Origin: Shimia sp. SK013
GTDB lineage: Bacteria > Pseudomonadota > Alphaproteobacteria > Rhodobacterales > Rhodobacteraceae
DNA length: 64,000 bases
Direction of reading: 5' to 3'
NCBI RefSeq assembly: GCF_001292625.1
Contig: NZ_LAJH01000021.1
Coordinates: forward strand, 62,001-126,000
Below the pieces are notes generated by a model. The model did no database searches and was not told the origin of the DNA. It saw only the letters and a list, made by a program, of their open reading frames with translations. This document shows, piece by piece, positions 8,237 through 16,326 of the stretch (positions within the stretch are counted from its first letter, which is position 1; the number at the start of each line of letters is the position of its first letter). The position numbers and the translations under genes were made by a program.

Positions 8237-9619
8237 CTATAGCCTTATGTCCAGACCGCCAGAGCCGGCGGCGGGAGTTGGTTGGGGTGTCTTCGGGGTG
8301 GCATGCGCGACCTCGGAAGAATGAGACGGCTCCTCGCCGCCAGCGGCACCGGCCCACTGTGGTTGCTCTGAGGACTGCTGCCCGTTGGTGTCGCCTTGTT
8401 CGAAAGTGAACGATACGTCGTCGTAGCCCATCTCCATAAAGTCCTTGCGCAACAGCTCGATGTGCCTGCGCATGAGGTCGGAGGTTGTCTGGTTTTCCGT
8501 CGAGATCGCGATATTCATGACCCCCGATACTTCGGTCATCACCAAGCGGAGGCGACCGAGTTCAGGCGGGTCCATTGTCAGTTCGATGATCCCTTTGTCA
8601 GAGGCTTTCACCGCGTCCGCCACTTGGCGCACGATATGCGCGGGGTTGTGAGTTGTTTGGCTGAACCGCGCTTGTTGCGCCATGTCCAAACCGGAGGTGA
8701 CAAGACGTGTTCCGCTCTCTTCTCTGGCGGCAATAAGTGCTTCGGTTGTGGGGGCAAGCTCTGACTCTGCCGTGCCGGCTTGCAAAGCAGTATTACCAGC
8801 CGCCTGAGGCTGCGATTGGATCGCGTCTGGGCTCGGTTGAGCGCGCCATTGCAGGGTTGTCGTAGGTGCAGATGCCGCTTGCTCTGTGGTTCGCGTCCGG
8901 GTCAGAGGCACGTCGTCGCCTTTTTTGCTCTTAACGTCCTTGTCTGCCACTTTGGCTGTGTCGGCTTCCGCCACAGCCTGCGCGCGTTGCGCCAAGTTTG
9001 CTTGTACGGCGGCGTCGCCCGACGATGTTGTGCGGCGCGCTTGCACCCGCATCGGGGCAAGATCATCGGCAACTTCAACCTCGGGCCCAGCAGTTGTCGG
9101 AGCAGGTTTTTCAACACTTTTTGTTTCTGGCGCGGCGGCTTGAATCACCGGCGCGGCGGCACTTTTCGGTTTCGCGTCCGCGGCCACTGCGATTGTTGCG
9201 GGTTTGGATTGCAGGGCTGGATCAGCGGCGGCTTTTTCCAAGTCGCGAATCGATTTGGCAAAGGCTGAGGCCTCTTCCACCGGAGTCCGAATTGTCTCAA
9301 CAGTGGATTTTTCCGCCGAAACTTTGACGGCGTCAGCGGTCTTATCTTTGAGTGCACCCGTTGTTTCAGGCTCGACTTCAATTTGGGATTTTGTAGGTTT
9401 TTCCGCCTCGGAACCACCCTCACCAACGGGCGTCCGGACTTCTTTTTTTGCAACAGGTTCAACAGGTTGCGCACCATCGTCTCGCCCCCGCTCTTCAAAC
9501 ACGTCCTTAAACCCCGAACGCTCGTCCTGACGATCAGATGCCTTGGGGGTTTGGGGTTTATGGGTGGCCGATTTGTCCGAAGAGGGCGCGTCGGTCGCAA
9601 CGAATGGCAAATTCAACAT
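8237..9619 (-). CDS. fliK: Flagellar hook-length control protein FliK
   Basis: About 460 residues. The first 340 or so are low-complexity and rich in Ala, Glu, Lys, Pro and Thr, as in the variable ruler region of FliK. The C-terminal Flg_hook domain is clear: IIELTMDPPELGRLRLVM, then a helix ending in RRHIELLRKDFMEMGYDDVSF. FliK is secreted during hook assembly and tells FlhB to switch from hook to filament export. The start is the ATG at 9619 with CGGAG upstream; the 11 earlier codons are less likely. The gene is divergent from flgJ, with a CtrA-like box between them. Confidence 0.88.
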   Translation of the reverse strand: MLNLPFVATDAPSSDKSATHKPQTPKASDRQDERSGFKDVFEERGRDDGAQPVEPVAKKEVRTPVGEGGSEAEKPTKSQIEVEPETTGALKDKTADAVKVSAEKSTVETIRTPVEEASAFAKSIRDLEKAAADPALQSKPATIAVAADAKPKSAAAPVIQAAAPETKSVEKPAPTTAGPEVEVADDLAPMRVQARRTTSSGDAAVQANLAQRAQAVAEADTAKVADKDVKSKKGDDVPLTRTRTTEQAASAPTTTLQWRAQPSPDAIQSQPQAAGNTALQAGTAESELAPTTEALIAAREESGTRLVTSGLDMAQQARFSQTTHNPAHIVRQVADAVKASDKGIIELTMDPPELGRLRLVMTEVSGVMNIAISTENQTTSDLMRRHIELLRKDFMEMGYDDVSFTFEQGDTNGQQSSEQPQWAGAAGGEEPSHSSEVAHATPKTPQPTPAAGSGGLDIRL

Positions 9620-9667
9620 GGTAGCTCCGGGAGTTCTTCCGCTCACGTTCACCTAGTCTGAATTTCC

Positions 9668-9682
9668 TTACCACTTCTTTAC
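9668..9682. promoter_or_regulatory. CtrA-like box between fliK and flgJ
   Basis: TTAC-N7-TTAC matches the alphaproteobacterial CtrA pattern TTAA-N7-TTAA except for the last base of each half. It sits in the 113-base divergent promoter region. Confidence 0.35.
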
Positions 9683-9732
9683 CGGTGCCGAGTCAGAAAG
9701 AGAAAACACGCTGAAAACTGAAGAGAGTTTGA

Positions 9733-10038
9733 ATGTTAACACCCCTCAATCCCAATGTGCCGAATCAGGGGCTGCATGCCTCTGCGGGTTCCGCCAACAC
9801 GGTGGAAGACAAATTGCGCGAAGCCGCAAAAGAGCTTGAGACAACCTTTCTGGCTGAAATGCTCAGTTCTGCGGGTTTAGGGGAAACCAGCGAATCCTTT
9901 GGCGGCGGTGCCGGCGAAGATCAGTTTTCCAGTTTCCTGCGTATGGAGCAGGCGCGCGCCATGGTGGACGCAGGTGGAATCGGCCTGGCCGAAGCATTTT
10001 TCAACGCCCTGAAGGAGAGAACGGATGTTTCTAAGTAA
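9733..10038 (+). CDS. flgJ: Rod-binding protein FlgJ, muramidase-less
   Basis: A 101-residue protein with only the rod-scaffold part of FlgJ: LREAAKELETTFLAEMLSSAG, then GAGEDQFSSFLRMEQARAMVDAGGIGLAE. Enteric FlgJ is about three times longer and carries a C-terminal peptidoglycan hydrolase. Here that activity is probably supplied by the separate transglycosylase at 23971-24750, as reported for Rhodobacter sphaeroides SltF. It overlaps flgN by 14 bases. Confidence 0.85.
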   Translation: MLTPLNPNVPNQGLHASAGSANTVEDKLREAAKELETTFLAEMLSSAGLGETSESFGGGAGEDQFSSFLRMEQARAMVDAGGIGLAEAFFNALKERTDVSK

Positions 10039-10384
10039 GGAAAAAGACCTGGTTGGCGAAATCGACGCCCTTCTGGATGAAGAGCGTGACCTTTTGACCG
10101 CCGGGGCTTTGAACAGTCTTCAGGATCTTCTGGACCGCAAAGAGGCTTTGTTTGAGCAACTCAGGGATCTCGAGGACGCCTCTGAAGAAAACCTGTCCGC
10201 GTTGCGCGTCAAATCCGAACGCAATCAGCCGCTTTTAGAAGCGTCGATGCGTGCTGTGCGCTCTGTGGCGGATCGCATGAAAGACCTTTCTCGCGTGCGC
10301 AACTCGCTTGAGACCTACACCAACCAAGGTGAACGCTATGCCGTTCCAATGACGGCTGGCCGAAAGCTGGAAAAGCGAGCTTAA
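10025..10384 (+). CDS. flgN: FlgN-like export chaperone
   Basis: A 119-residue, almost entirely helical, charged protein (DLVGEIDALLDEERDLLTAG, LQDLLDRKEALFEQL) resembling FlgN family chaperones. FlgN holds the hook-filament junction proteins FlgK and FlgL for export. The C-terminal part (RNSLETYTNQGERY) is a conserved feature of alphaproteobacterial members. An AAGGAGA ribosome site lies within the end of flgJ, which it overlaps. The family call rests on length, helical pattern and position, so it is less sure than its neighbours. Confidence 0.65.
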   Translation: MFLSKEKDLVGEIDALLDEERDLLTAGALNSLQDLLDRKEALFEQLRDLEDASEENLSALRVKSERNQPLLEASMRAVRSVADRMKDLSRVRNSLETYTNQGERYAVPMTAGRKLEKRA

Positions 10385-10423
10385 GCGAATTGAGTCAAAT
10401 GCAGCGTATCTCAAATAGGCCGC

Positions 10424-10438
10424 TTAGCACTCCATTAG
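10424..10438. promoter_or_regulatory. CtrA-like box upstream of flagellin
   Basis: TTAG-N7-TTAG, another variant of the TTAA-N7-TTAA pattern, lies 156 bases before the fliC start in the 209-base flgN-fliC gap. Confidence 0.3.
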
Positions 10439-10442
10439 TATT

Positions 10443-10462
10443 TGGGGGGCAATGATCCCCCA
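10443..10462. terminator. G/C-tract hairpin after flgJ-flgN
   Basis: TGGGGG (10443-10448) pairs with CCCCCA (10457-10462). There is no T-run. It may end the flgJN transcript or belong to the flagellin leader. Confidence 0.3.
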
Positions 10463-10560
10463 GCACTCACAGTAAGTGGCGCCGATCCGAAATAAGCCGG
10501 ACGGTATCTGTCAGAATGACATAGAGAGCGTCTCGATTTTGAGGCGCAAAAACATGACAC

Positions 10561-10574
10561 GACGAAAAATCGTC
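10561..10574 (+). promoter_or_regulatory. Small hairpin in the flagellin leader
   Basis: GACGA-AAAA-TCGTC lies 20 bases before the fliC start and just upstream of its AAGGA ribosome site. FlbT of Caulobacter acts on the flagellin leader RNA, so this is a candidate target. That link is inferred. Confidence 0.3.
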
Positions 10575-10593
10575 AACACAAAGGAAAAATGCC

Positions 10594-11802
10594 ATGTCCA
10601 GCATTCTGACCAACAACAGCGCAATGGTTGCGCTGCAAACTCTGAAATCTGTTAACTCGAACCTGGCCGATACTCAAAGCCAGATTTCGACCGGCAAAAA
10701 AGTTGCCGACGCCAAGGACAACGCAGCAGTTTGGGCCATCTCAAAAACGATGGAATCAGACGTTCAGGGCTTCAAAACCATTTCCGAGTCGCTCTCTTTG
10801 GGTGAATCGACTGTTTCGGTTGCTCGTCAGGCTTCGGAAACTGTGACTGACCTTCTGACTCAGATGAAGGACAAGATCGTTTCTGCGCAAGGCGACAACG
10901 TTGACACTGCGAAAATCCAAACAGACATCACCGCTCTGAAAGACCAGATCGAGTCTGTTGTGGGTGCAGCACAGTTCAACGGTCTGAACCTGGTTGATGG
11001 TTCCGGCGGAACAAGCATTCTGGCCTCCCTCGATCGTGACAGTACTGGCGCAGTTAACGCCAACTCTATCACAATCGCTGGTCAGGATCTGTCCACTGGT
11101 GGTTACACCGCAGCAGCTGTCTTCGGCGCAGGCACCGACGGTGTTGCAGCCGACAGCGGTGACAGCTTCGGCTTCTCGATGGACGCCACCGGTGGTACCA
11201 GCGATGGCGGCACTATCGAGTTTGACGCAACTGTTCTCGCAGCAGGTGACTCGATCGAATTGCAGATCGGTGATCGGACCATGACTTACACCGCTTCGGC
11301 GGAAGACCTCGCGGCCACTAACCCTAACGAAGTGATCGCGATCAAGGTCAAAGACATGATCGAACAGTCCGGTGCGGACGTCACGGTTGACTACGCAACT
11401 GCGAACCCTGGCGAGTTGGCTATCACCAACGCTGATCCAGCGAATGCAGTTTCCATCAGTGGTCAGTTCTCGAACGCCGGCGCCGGTGGTCTGGGTGCTC
11501 TTGACGGCATCGATGTAACCACTGGTGCTGCTGCCGCACTTGGTACCATCGATGGCTTGATCGACACCGCGATCGACGCTGCGTCTGCTTTCGGTTCGGC
11601 TCAAAGCCGTCTCGAAATCCAGAGCGATTACATCTCCACTTTGTCTGACGCCATGACCTCCGGTATCGGTGGTATGGTTGATGCCAACATGGAAGAAACT
11701 TCGGCACGTCTGCAGGCCTTGCAGGTCCAACAGCAGCTGGCAACCCAGTCGCTGTCTATGGCCAACTCGGCACCGCAGTCGATCCTGTCGCTGTTCGGCT
11801 AA
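10594..11802 (+). CDS. fliC: Flagellin
   Basis: A 402-residue filament subunit. The N-terminal D0/D1 region is SSILTNNSAMVALQTLKSVN and SQISTGKKVADAKDNAAVWAI. The C-terminal D0 helix ends in TQSLSMANSAPQSILSLFG. The middle (about 170-300) is the variable exposed domain with a flagellin hook-IN-like segment (TMTYTASAEDLAATNPNEV). Codon use is strongly biased, as expected for a very abundant protein. A 209-base leader with a CtrA-like box and a small hairpin precedes it. A ten-base-pair hairpin follows. It is the only flagellin gene in the window. Confidence 0.95.
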   Translation: MSSILTNNSAMVALQTLKSVNSNLADTQSQISTGKKVADAKDNAAVWAISKTMESDVQGFKTISESLSLGESTVSVARQASETVTDLLTQMKDKIVSAQGDNVDTAKIQTDITALKDQIESVVGAAQFNGLNLVDGSGGTSILASLDRDSTGAVNANSITIAGQDLSTGGYTAAAVFGAGTDGVAADSGDSFGFSMDATGGTSDGGTIEFDATVLAAGDSIELQIGDRTMTYTASAEDLAATNPNEVIAIKVKDMIEQSGADVTVDYATANPGELAITNADPANAVSISGQFSNAGAGGLGALDGIDVTTGAAAALGTIDGLIDTAIDAASAFGSAQSRLEIQSDYISTLSDAMTSGIGGMVDANMEETSARLQALQVQQQLATQSLSMANSAPQSILSLFG

Positions 11803-11812
11803 TGGTAAAATT

Positions 11813-11837
11813 GGTGAGGGCGGTCATCGCCCTCACC
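11813..11837 (+). terminator. Stable hairpin after flagellin
   Basis: GGTGAGGGCG (11813-11822) and CGCCCTCACC (11828-11837) form a ten-base-pair stem with a five-base loop, 11 bases after the fliC stop. There is no T-run, so it may protect the abundant fliC transcript or partly terminate it before flaF. Confidence 0.5.
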
Positions 11838-11904
11838 ATCCCGCCGACTGATTCTAAGCCAATTTTCACACGCGCATAATGCGCCATTTCAGGAGGATCT
11901 TGAA

Positions 11905-12279
11905 ATGTCAGTAAATGCCCTCGCAGAACGAGGCTACGGCCAGGCAGTCGCGCAAACGCGCACACCTCGCAGTATTGAATACGATGTGGTCGCCCGCACA
12001 ACGCACCGGCTAAAAGCTGCTGCGCAAAAGGGCACGCTAGGTTTTGGCGCCTTGGCTGAGGCTGTACACGACAATCGAACACTCTGGACGTTTTTGGCAG
12101 CTTCGGTCGCCGACGACGAAAACCAGCTGCCCCAACAACTTCGCGCACAGATATTTTATCTTGCAGAATTCACCCGCCTACACAGTTCAAAAGTCCTGAA
12201 AGAGGGCGCATCTGTTCGGCCTTTGCTGGAAGTGAACATGGCGATTCTTCGCGGTCTACGCGGTGGACAAACATCATGA
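11905..12279 (+). CDS. flaF: Flagellin regulator FlaF
   Basis: A 124-residue protein of the FlaF family: EYDVVARTTHRLKAA, LAEAVHDNRTLWTFLAASVAD and LPQQLRAQIFYLAEFTRLHS are the conserved blocks. In Caulobacter FlaF is needed for flagellin translation and secretion and works against FlbT. It has a textbook ribosome site (AGGAGG, eight bases before the ATG). Its end overlaps flbT by four bases. Confidence 0.93.
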   Translation: MSVNALAERGYGQAVAQTRTPRSIEYDVVARTTHRLKAAAQKGTLGFGALAEAVHDNRTLWTFLAASVADDENQLPQQLRAQIFYLAEFTRLHSSKVLKEGASVRPLLEVNMAILRGLRGGQTS

Positions 12280-12677
12280 GCGGACTCGTCCTGAAATTAA
12301 GCCCTAAAGAGCGGGTTTTGGTCAACGGTGCTGTCATCGAAAACGGTGATCGCCGGAGCCGGTTGTCGATTATGACACCAGATGCCAACATTCTGCGTCT
12401 TCGCGATGCAATTCACCCCGAAGAGGCCAACACGCCTGTGCGGCGGGCCTGCTATTCGCTGCAACTGGTGTTGTCTGGCGATTCGGATGCCGGTGAGGTT
12501 GAGCGTATGTTGTTGCGTCACATCGAAGACTTGAGCCAAGTGCTCACGGACGTCGACAGCCGTAAACAACTGGCGATCGCAACCGAATGCGTGATCGAAG
12601 GTCGCCACTATCAGGGTCTCAAGGCTCTGCGGGTCCTTCTTCCGCGAGAGGAGCGCCTTATGGCGGTAGCGAGATAA
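12276..12677 (+). CDS. flbT: Flagellin mRNA regulator FlbT
   Basis: A 133-residue FlbT. Family blocks include LVLKLSPKERVLVNGAVIEN, ILRLRDAI and ATECVIEGRHYQGLKALRVL. FlbT represses flagellin translation through the fliC leader until the hook is complete. ATGA overlap with flaF and TAATG overlap with the next gene show translational coupling. Confidence 0.93.
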   Translation: MSGLVLKLSPKERVLVNGAVIENGDRRSRLSIMTPDANILRLRDAIHPEEANTPVRRACYSLQLVLSGDSDAGEVERMLLRHIEDLSQVLTDVDSRKQLAIATECVIEGRHYQGLKALRVLLPREERLMAVAR

Positions 12678-13462
12678 TGTTTCAACCGATTGTCGTTGGC
12701 TCTGGTTTGTCTGCCTGGTCCTTGTTGAAAAAAACAATGGACACCCAGACAGCTGCTTTTGAGAAATCCCCTGAGATTGTCAGCGATACCGAGTATTTCG
12801 CGGCCAATATTGGTGAGATTGATTCTGCAGAAGAACTGGTCAACGACTTTCGACTGCTCAAGGTCGCGCTGGGCGCTTATGGCCTTGATGACGACGTTTA
12901 TAACAAATTCTTCGTCCAGAAAATTCTGGACGAGGGAACGTTGACGACGGATGCGCTCGCCAACAAATTGACCGACACCAAATACAAGGAAATGTCTGCG
13001 GATTTTGGGTTTGGTGATTTCTCTACGCCGTCCACAAAACTATCGACCTTTGCTGGCGAAATCATTGAGAAATACAATGAACGCCAGTTCGAGATCTCGG
13101 TAGGGCAGCAGGACGCAAACATGCGCCTGGCGTTGAACCTCGAGCGCGAACTGTCCATCATCGCCAACAATGATGCCAGCCCCGACACAATGTGGTTTTC
13201 CGTGCTGGGTTCGGAGCCGCTGCGCACGGTGTTTGAAACGGCTCTTGGTCTCCCCGAAAATTTTGCCTCCCTTGATCTCGACAGACAAGTCGAAGAGCTG
13301 CGCAGTCGGGTCCAAAACTTTATGGGCGATGGCGAAATCACGCAATTTTCGGATCCTGAAAACCTCGAGAAGCTGAATCAACGTTTTCTGCTGATGTCGC
13401 AAATGCAGAGTTTTGGCGTGCAAAGCTCCGGCCAGATCGCGTTGACACTGTTGCAGTACTGA
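12677..13462 (+). CDS. DUF1217 flagellar-locus protein
   Basis: A 261-residue protein that resembles the DUF1217 family found in alphaproteobacterial flagellar clusters. It is helical and acidic and has two repeated units around EELVNDFRLLKVALGAYGLDD and a C-terminal QRFLLMSQMQSFGVQSSGQI. No enzyme motif or membrane segment is seen. The start is the ATG overlapping the flbT stop (TAATG); the frame extends 30 codons upstream inside flbT but that part is not used. A role in export or filament assembly is inferred from position only. A strong terminator follows. Confidence 0.7.
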   Translation: MFQPIVVGSGLSAWSLLKKTMDTQTAAFEKSPEIVSDTEYFAANIGEIDSAEELVNDFRLLKVALGAYGLDDDVYNKFFVQKILDEGTLTTDALANKLTDTKYKEMSADFGFGDFSTPSTKLSTFAGEIIEKYNERQFEISVGQQDANMRLALNLERELSIIANNDASPDTMWFSVLGSEPLRTVFETALGLPENFASLDLDRQVEELRSRVQNFMGDGEITQFSDPENLEKLNQRFLLMSQMQSFGVQSSGQIALTLLQY

Positions 13463-13504
13463 CGCGACACAAGTTTCAAACCGACATGATACAGAGTGTT
13501 CAAT

Positions 13505-13530
13505 GCGCGCCCTTCCGGGCGCGCTTTTTT
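13505..13530 (+). terminator. Rho-independent terminator of flaF-flbT-DUF1217
   Basis: GCGCGCCC-TTCC-GGGCGCGC followed by six T residues. It stands between the plus-strand genes and the converging fliI. Confidence 0.9.
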
Positions 13531-13531
13531 G

Positions 13532-14866
13532 TTAGCCAATCTTGGCGCCGGATCGCCGCAGCACCAGATTCAATCTATTGAACGCATCCTGGATTGACGG
13601 GCTGTCCATGCCACTCATGAATGTGTCAAGTTCCGGCCAGGCCTTGATCGCGACGTCCAGAATTGGATCTGACCCCTCACTGTAGAGCCCGGCCCGGATC
13701 ATTGTCGCGGATTGTTCGTAAGATCCTAACAAGCGTCGGACTTCGCCGATCGAGGCATTTTCGGGCGCGCTCGCGGCGGCGGGCAGGCTGCGTGATACGG
13801 ACCGAAGTAAATCCACGGCAGGAAAACGCCCGCGCTCGGCGATCTTGCGATCCAAAACCACGTGTCCGTCCAGAACACCACGCAGAATGTCGGCAATCGG
13901 TTCTTCCATATCTGAGCCAGCCACAAGCACGCTGAAAATGCCCGTGATATCGCCTTGCCCGTCCCGCCCGGGGCCGGCGCGTTCACAGAGCGACATGATC
14001 ATATGGGACGTCGATGGCGGAAACCCTCGTAGGGCGGGCATCTCGCCACTGGACACGGCCACTTCGCGGTGTGCTTCGGCAAAGCGGGTGATCGAGTCGG
14101 CCATGTAGACAACATGCTGTCCTTGATCGCGAAAATGTTCAGCAACGCTCATTGCGGCCATGGCGCAGCGGCGGCGTACCAGCGGAGACTGATCTGACGT
14201 GGCGGCTATGACAATAGACCGCGCCAACCCTTCTGGCCCAAGAACATGTTCCACAAATTCCCGCAATTCGCGCCCCCGCTCGCCGACGAGGGCGATGACC
14301 GCGACGTCGGCTTCCATATATTTGGCGAATTGGCCCATCAATGTTGATTTGCCGACGCCGGATCCGGCAAACAAGCCGATCCTTTGGCCCCGAACCAAAG
14401 GCAATACTGTGTTGAAAATCGACATGCCGGTTTCAAGGCGTGCGCCCATTCCACGTCGCTCCGCCGGCGCCGGTGGTGCGTTTTTCAAATTACGCATCGT
14501 GGCACCACGCATCAGTGGCTTGCCGTCCAGTGGCCGACCATAGGGGTCAATGATGCGTCCGATCCAACTGTCGGCGGGCGCAATCCCGATTTGGTCGCGC
14601 AGCACCACACGGTCTCCAATTGCAACACCATCAGGCGCCACATCCGGCATCATGGTGACTTCGCTGCCGTGTAGCTGAATGACCTCTCCAGAGATGGTCA
14701 TTCCGTCGTGGAGGTGCACTTCCTGCAAGTCTCCGATTCGAGAGATCGTGCCAAGCCCCTTGACTCGAAGCAGGTTGCCTTCGACCGCACTCACACGACC
14801 TATATCTTTGGTTTTGCTGACTCTTTCGAGTTCTGCACTCAGGCATTCAACGCCATTACCGCTCAT
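13532..14866 (-). CDS. fliI: Flagellar export ATPase FliI
   Basis: A 444-residue F1-beta-like ATPase. Walker A is AGSGVGKST (about residues 167-175), followed by ALVGERGRELREFVEH. Later motifs are VVYMADSITRFAEAHREVA and the C-terminal helical domain. It energises entry of flagellar substrates into the FlhA/FlhB gate. The ATG at 14866 has GGAG upstream; a GTG ten codons earlier is possible but has no good ribosome site. It stands alone on the minus strand, divergent from flgB and apart from fliH. Confidence 0.95.
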   Translation of the reverse strand: MSGNGVECLSAELERVSKTKDIGRVSAVEGNLLRVKGLGTISRIGDLQEVHLHDGMTISGEVIQLHGSEVTMMPDVAPDGVAIGDRVVLRDQIGIAPADSWIGRIIDPYGRPLDGKPLMRGATMRNLKNAPPAPAERRGMGARLETGMSIFNTVLPLVRGQRIGLFAGSGVGKSTLMGQFAKYMEADVAVIALVGERGRELREFVEHVLGPEGLARSIVIAATSDQSPLVRRRCAMAAMSVAEHFRDQGQHVVYMADSITRFAEAHREVAVSSGEMPALRGFPPSTSHMIMSLCERAGPGRDGQGDITGIFSVLVAGSDMEEPIADILRGVLDGHVVLDRKIAERGRFPAVDLLRSVSRSLPAAASAPENASIGEVRRLLGSYEQSATMIRAGLYSEGSDPILDVAIKAWPELDTFMSGMDSPSIQDAFNRLNLVLRRSGAKIG

Positions 14867-14914
14867 TGGTTTCTCCAATCCAGTCGCCGCAAACACTTTC
14901 TAAAGGAATCAGGG

Positions 14915-14930
14915 TTAAGTCTGCGTTTAA
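14915..14930. promoter_or_regulatory. CtrA-like box between fliI and flgB
   Basis: TTAAGTCTGCGTTTAA: two TTAA halves separated by eight bases, or TTAA-N7-TTTA. It lies in the 86-base fliI-flgB divergent gap. Confidence 0.35.
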
Positions 14931-14952
14931 GTAATCCGAGGGAGAAACCCCG

Positions 14953-15336
14953 TTGTTTAAGACACTTGAAATATTCCGGGCATCACATGCCATGGCGACG
15001 CATGCTGCGACCCGCCAAACGGTTGTGGCCGAGAACATGGCCAACGCGGATACGCCCAAGTATCAGGCACGCGACATCGCTCCCTTCAAGGAGGTGTACC
15101 GGTCGCAAGAGAGCAATTCAGCAATGCGCGTGACCCGTGAAGGTCACAACGGCGGTGCGCTCGAAGCGCGCGCGTCGTCTCCCTTTGAGTCCAAACTCGA
15201 GACCTCTCCCAACGGCAACAGCGTTTCTCTGGAAGAAGAGATGCTGAAATCTGTCGATACCAAACGTCAGCACGATCGCGCGCTGGCCATTTATAAACAT
15301 TCGCTCGGCGTTATCCGCACTTCGCTGGGACGCTAA
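14953..15336 (+). CDS. flgB: Proximal rod protein FlgB
   Basis: A 127-residue rod subunit. The conserved N-terminal block is TVVAENMANADTPKYQARDI and the C-terminal helix is RALAIYKHSLGVIRTSLGR. It forms the rod base nearest the MS ring. The start is a TTG at 14953 (MFKTLEIFRAS) with GAGGGAG upstream. First gene of the flgB-to-fliL-like run. Confidence 0.94.
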   Translation: MFKTLEIFRASHAMATHAATRQTVVAENMANADTPKYQARDIAPFKEVYRSQESNSAMRVTREGHNGGALEARASSPFESKLETSPNGNSVSLEEEMLKSVDTKRQHDRALAIYKHSLGVIRTSLGR

Positions 15337-15363
15337 GCAATTTCGATAAAGGGAGCCCAAGAA

Positions 15364-15750
15364 ATGGGTGATTTTTCCTCGGCACTGGACGTGACCACAA
15401 GCGGGTTGAGAGCGCAGTCAGCGAGACTGCGTCACACGTCCGAAAACATCGCAAATGCTGACACGCCCGGCTATCGCCGCAAGACAGTCAGTTTTGAAGC
15501 GACGATGTCTGACGACAGCATGCGCGTGAAAGTAGGGCCAGTGCGCCTTGACCAAAAAGAGCGCGCGCAGATCTATGACCCCGGCCACCCCCTTGCCGAT
15601 GCAACCGGGCATTATTCCGGGTCAAACGTAGACCTGATTATTGAAATTGCCGACGCCCGCGAGGCGCAACGCAGTTACGAAGCCAACCTCAAAATGTTCG
15701 ATCAGACCCGCCAAATGCAGGCCGGTTTGATGGATCTGCTGCGTAAATAA
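15364..15750 (+). CDS. flgC: Proximal rod protein FlgC
   Basis: A 128-residue rod subunit with the family block TSENIANADTPGYRRKTVSF and the C-terminal DAREAQRSYEANLKMFDQTR. Its length is usual for FlgC. It follows flgB by 27 bases with AAGGGAG upstream. Confidence 0.95.
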   Translation: MGDFSSALDVTTSGLRAQSARLRHTSENIANADTPGYRRKTVSFEATMSDDSMRVKVGPVRLDQKERAQIYDPGHPLADATGHYSGSNVDLIIEIADAREAQRSYEANLKMFDQTRQMQAGLMDLLRK

Positions 15751-15762
15751 GGAGACGAAATT

Positions 15763-16056
15763 ATGGAAGTCAGCACCGTCCTAGCGGCCCAAAAATACAC
15801 CGCCTCCAAACCGGCCACAGGCCCCGCAGAAGGTGGCGCGGATCCGTCCCAGAACGCGTTTGTTGGGTTCGCGAAAGAATTTGCGGCCACTCTGCGCGAA
15901 GGTGAAAACGTGGCCATGGCCTCGATGACCGGGCAGACAGATTCGCACACACTTGTGCAGGCTCTGGCGCAAACCGAACTTGCGGTCGAAACCGCAGTGA
16001 CCGTGCGTGACAAGGTTGTCGAAGCCTACAAAGAAATTCTGAATATGCCGGTCTGA
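15763..16056 (+). CDS. fliE: MS ring-rod junction protein FliE
   Basis: A 97-residue protein. The C-terminal block TLVQALAQTELAVETAVTVR plus DKVVEAYKEILNMPV is the FliE signature. It joins FliF to the rod and is the first exported rod part. It overlaps fliQ by one base (TGATG). Confidence 0.93.
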   Translation: MEVSTVLAAQKYTASKPATGPAEGGADPSQNAFVGFAKEFAATLREGENVAMASMTGQTDSHTLVQALAQTELAVETAVTVRDKVVEAYKEILNMPV

Positions 16057-16325
16057 TGCTACAGGAAGCCATCTTTTTTGACACCCTGCGTCAGGGGCTA
16101 TGGGTAGCGGTGATCATTTCAACGCCGATCCTTGGCGTGGCGCTTGTTTCCGGTGTCACGGTTGGCCTGTTTCAGGCGCTGACCTCGATTCAGGAAATGA
16201 CGCTGACGTTTGTGCCGAAGCTGTTGTGCATCGTGATCGTCTTCTGGATGTCGATGAGCTTCATGGCGCAGACCCTGGTTTCGTTTTTCCAAAACCAAAT
16301 CATTCCAATGATCATAGGAGGGTAG
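16056..16325 (+). CDS. fliQ: Export gate membrane protein FliQ
   Basis: An 89-residue protein with two hydrophobic segments (LWVAVIISTPILGVALVSG and LCIVIVFWMSMSFMAQTLVS) separated by the conserved FQALTSIQEMTLTFVPK. With FliP and FliR it makes the core export channel. fliQ sits in the rod operon, away from fliP and fliR. Confidence 0.95.
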   Translation: MLQEAIFFDTLRQGLWVAVIISTPILGVALVSGVTVGLFQALTSIQEMTLTFVPKLLCIVIVFWMSMSFMAQTLVSFFQNQIIPMIIGG

Positions 16326-16326
16326 A

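Noticed and set aside
10756-11730. 324-codon open frame antisense to flagellin
   Set aside because: Arises from the strong codon bias of fliC; Cys- and Val-rich with no sensible features.
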